Part shown: positions 62,006-64,000 of the stretch, piece after piece
Layout of the letters: every line of letters starts with the position of its first letter
Numbering within the stretch: the first letter of the stretch is position 1
Assembly (NCBI RefSeq): GCF_035668035.1
Contig: NZ_JAYMYJ010000160.1
Location: 98,736-162,735 of the forward strand
Direction: 5' to 3'
Origin: Thiothrix phosphatis
Lineage (GTDB): Bacteria > Pseudomonadota > Gammaproteobacteria > Thiotrichales > Thiotrichaceae
Length of the DNA stretch: 64,000 nucleotides
Translations under genes and position numbers: made by a program
The notes under the pieces: generated by a model
Told to the model about the DNA's origin: nothing
Seen by the model: the letters and a program-made list of their open reading frames with translations, nothing else
Databases searched by the model: none

Positions 62006-64000
62006 TGCCGAAGATACAGGCAGTGAATTGATAGGTAAGCGGGTTGGCTTCAATGTCTATTGGCATTATTTACTGACTACTTTACAGCCCCTTGTTGTTC
62101 AGCATCGAATTGCGGAAGCGGCGGCGCTTGCCGGTGTCAAAGCCGGAAAAGACTTTAATATCATCAAATTTGCCCAAACTGAGAATTCGGTGTCGCTATT
62201 ATATTACCCGGATTTTTTTGATGACCCGTTTCCAGCGCTTAGTCTCGCCTGGACAGTCGATTTGGCAGCGCAGTCAGTAAAAGGACGTAGTTATGCTGGG
62301 TCTGGCAATCCTCCTATTTTGCATCGTAAGGAATTGTTCCTTCCAGCCACTCACCCTCGCGTTCCAGAATATCAAGCCTTAACCGAAATGGCTGAACGGC
62401 TTGGATTATTTGCAAATCCCCGTGGCATCGGTTTTCGGTTGGCCTGGAATGCGCTCATTCATGAACATGGTTATGAACTGGATGGTCATCAGCTCATACC
62501 CTCTGATAAGGCACAACGAAGCGTTGACCGCCACCGCACCGCCTTGACCCGCTACGCCCTCTCCAAACCCATGCAATTACTGGCAAAGCATGACTTTCTG
62601 GAAGGCAAACACACCCTCTTTGACTACGGCTGTGGCAAAGGCAGCGATGTGGAAATTCTGCAAAAGAACGCCATCACCGCCCACGGCTGGGACCCGCATT
62701 TCTGCCCCGACAACCCCAAACACAGCGCCGATATAGTCAACCTCGGCTTCGTCATCAACGTGATCGAAGACAAAACCGAACGCATGGAAGCCGTTCTGGG
62801 CGCATACCAACTCTGCACCCAATTCCTCTGCGCGGCGGTCATGCTCGGTGAACAATCCCCCGAACGTGGGCGTTTGTTCCGCGACGGCGTGCTCACCAGC
62901 CGCAACACCTTCCAACGCTATTACTCACAGGAAGAATTCCGCGAATACCTGCGCCATGTGCTGGACGAAGACCCGGTAGCCGTCGGCCCCGGCGTGTTTT
63001 TCGTGTTCAAGGACAAGGATGCAGAACAGGCATTTCTGGAACGCCGCTACCGTAACCGCGCCACCGCCAACCGCCTGATCAGCCAGCTACCCAAAGTACC
63101 CAGAGCACCAAAAGCTGGCAGAGTCACCAAGGCGGACAAGGAACGCGCTTTCTACGGACAGCACGCCGAGTTGTTGGAAGCCCTGTGGCTACACTGGCTG
63201 GAACTGGGCAGACCGCCGCAGGAGGATGAATTCTCCGACGTTGCAGCAATTACAGAACTGTTCGGCACTTGGCGACGCGCCCTGAGTTTCTTGCAACGCC
63301 ACCATGGCGACGCCATCCTGAAACAAGCATTCGACAGCCGCCGTGAAGACTTGATGGTTTACTTCGCCATGCGCCGTTTTGACCAGCAACGCATCTACAG
63401 CCATTTGCCGGAAAGCCTCAAGCGAGACGTGAAAGCCTTCTTCCAGAATTACAAACACGCCCTGGATGAAGGCGAACGCCTGTTGTTCTCGGCTGGCAAT
63501 CCTGCCCTGATCCGCGACCTATGTCAGCAGACCGCCGCGCAAGGCTATGGCTATTTGGATGAAGAAGGTTCCCTGACCTTCCACACCTCGCAGGTTGCGT
63601 CATTGCCTCCCATGCTCCGTGTCTACATCGGCTGCGCGACCTTCATCTTCGGTGATGTGACCTCGGCGGATTTGCTAAAAATCCATGCTGAATCCGGCAA
63701 ATTGTCGCTGATGAAATACGACGAATTTGAGGAGTCGCCACTGCCGCGCCTGTTGGAACGCATCAAAATCAGCCTGGTCAACCAGCGTTTTGAGTATTAC
63801 AAATACGGTGAAACCTACACGCCGACTTATCTGTACCTGAAAGCACGCTTCCTCACCCCGGATTACCCGCATTACGCCGAGCAGGTAGCGTTTGACCAGG
63901 CGCTGACCGCCATTCCGGAGCTGGATCTGGAGGGCTATGGCATGCCGCCTGAAGCATTCGACGCCACCCTACAACGCCTGCGGTTGGAGATCGCCGGTTT
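61998..64000 (+). CDS. DNA phosphorothioation-associated putative methyltransferase, partial
   Basis: About 667 residues are visible before the window edge; no stop is reached. The N-terminal part (residues about 10-170) is unassigned, then SVDRHRTALTRYALSKPMQLL leads into a Rossmann methyltransferase with SAM motif FDYGCGKGSDVEIL and HGWDPHFCPDN. This matches the methyltransferase family repeatedly found beside DNA phosphorothioation genes. Whether it methylates DNA is unknown. The frame begins at ATG 61998, overlapping the ATPase stop. Confidence 0.75.
   Translation, partial: MPDAEDTGSELIGKRVGFNVYWHYLLTTLQPLVVQHRIAEAAALAGVKAGKDFNIIKFAQTENSVSLLYYPDFFDDPFPALSLAWTVDLAAQSVKGRSYAGSGNPPILHRKELFLPATHPRVPEYQALTEMAERLGLFANPRGIGFRLAWNALIHEHGYELDGHQLIPSDKAQRSVDRHRTALTRYALSKPMQLLAKHDFLEGKHTLFDYGCGKGSDVEILQKNAITAHGWDPHFCPDNPKHSADIVNLGFVINVIEDKTERMEAVLGAYQLCTQFLCAAVMLGEQSPERGRLFRDGVLTSRNTFQRYYSQEEFREYLRHVLDEDPVAVGPGVFFVFKDKDAEQAFLERRYRNRATANRLISQLPKVPRAPKAGRVTKADKERAFYGQHAELLEALWLHWLELGRPPQEDEFSDVAAITELFGTWRRALSFLQRHHGDAILKQAFDSRREDLMVYFAMRRFDQQRIYSHLPESLKRDVKAFFQNYKHALDEGERLLFSAGNPALIRDLCQQTAAQGYGYLDEEGSLTFHTSQVASLPPMLRVYIGCATFIFGDVTSADLLKIHAESGKLSLMKYDEFEESPLPRLLERIKISLVNQRFEYYKYGETYTPTYLYLKARFLTPDYPHYAEQVAFDQALTAIPELDLEGYGMPPEAFDATLQRLRLEIAG

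Noticed and set aside
1..64000. tRNA, rRNA, insertion sequence and integrase genes
   Set aside because: I looked for T-loop-like GGTTCGAATCC sequence, transposase frames and flanking direct repeats and found none convincing.

Overview
The window looks like chromosome of a sulfur-oxidising gammaproteobacterium, most likely a Thiothrix-like member of the Thiotrichales. This is inferred from the complete SoeABC-type cytoplasmic sulfite dehydrogenase operon, a TauE/SafE-type sulfite exporter, a plant-type ferredoxin-NADP reductase, secreted proteins with dockerin-like repeats, and the general codon style. No 16S rRNA or tRNA gene is visible, so the assignment is not proven. Base composition is moderately GC-rich by eye, apart from two strikingly AT-rich blocks near 45.06-46.3 kb and 48.1-49.5 kb.

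Region 1 (1-9.4 kb) is housekeeping: ferredoxin-NADP reductase, a short zone of decayed genes, a DUF2809 membrane protein, a 5'-truncated fatty acid desaturase, a ThiI/TrmU-like PP-loop tRNA thiolation protein, a second-type EF-G (FusA2-like), hisB-hisH, a TauE/SafE permease and RNase D.

Region 2 (9.4-32.3 kb) holds a secreted trypsin-like protease with a dockerin-like tail beside a secreted cohesin-like protein, a FUN14 protein, two tandem STAND/NACHT-like ATPases, the ABC-F ATPase Uup, CmoM, an RtcB RNA ligase with a structured leader and an unknown partner gene, a LysR regulator, RlmI, an SDR oxidoreductase, two related surface lipoproteins, an unusual trypsin-endonuclease I fusion and a PsiE protein.

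Region 3 (32.3-37.1 kb) is soeABC, oxidising sulfite in the cytoplasm. It is preceded by a good promoter and a perfect 8+8 bp inverted repeat.

Region 4 (37.2 kb to the right edge) is a defence island. A NERD-helicase is followed by a 24.6 kb same-strand, mostly overlapping gene set: cysteine desulfurase (SspA/DndA-like), DUF4007 protein (SspB-like), large P-loop ATPase (SspC-like), PP-loop sulfurtransferase (SspD/DndC-like), a protein in which a sulfur-binding domain appears fused to a DptF-like ATPase, a DptG-like protein, an AbiEi/AbiEii pair whose toxin lacks about 100 central residues, a giant DptH-like nuclease/HerA ATPase, a second DUF4007 protein, a second SspC/PglY-like ATPase, and a phosphorothioation-associated methyltransferase cut by the window edge. 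The reading is a DNA-backbone phosphorothioation modification-restriction system of the Ssp/Dpt type with a duplicated SspB-SspC module and a modification reader built into the restriction ATPase. This composite is the most notable content of the window.
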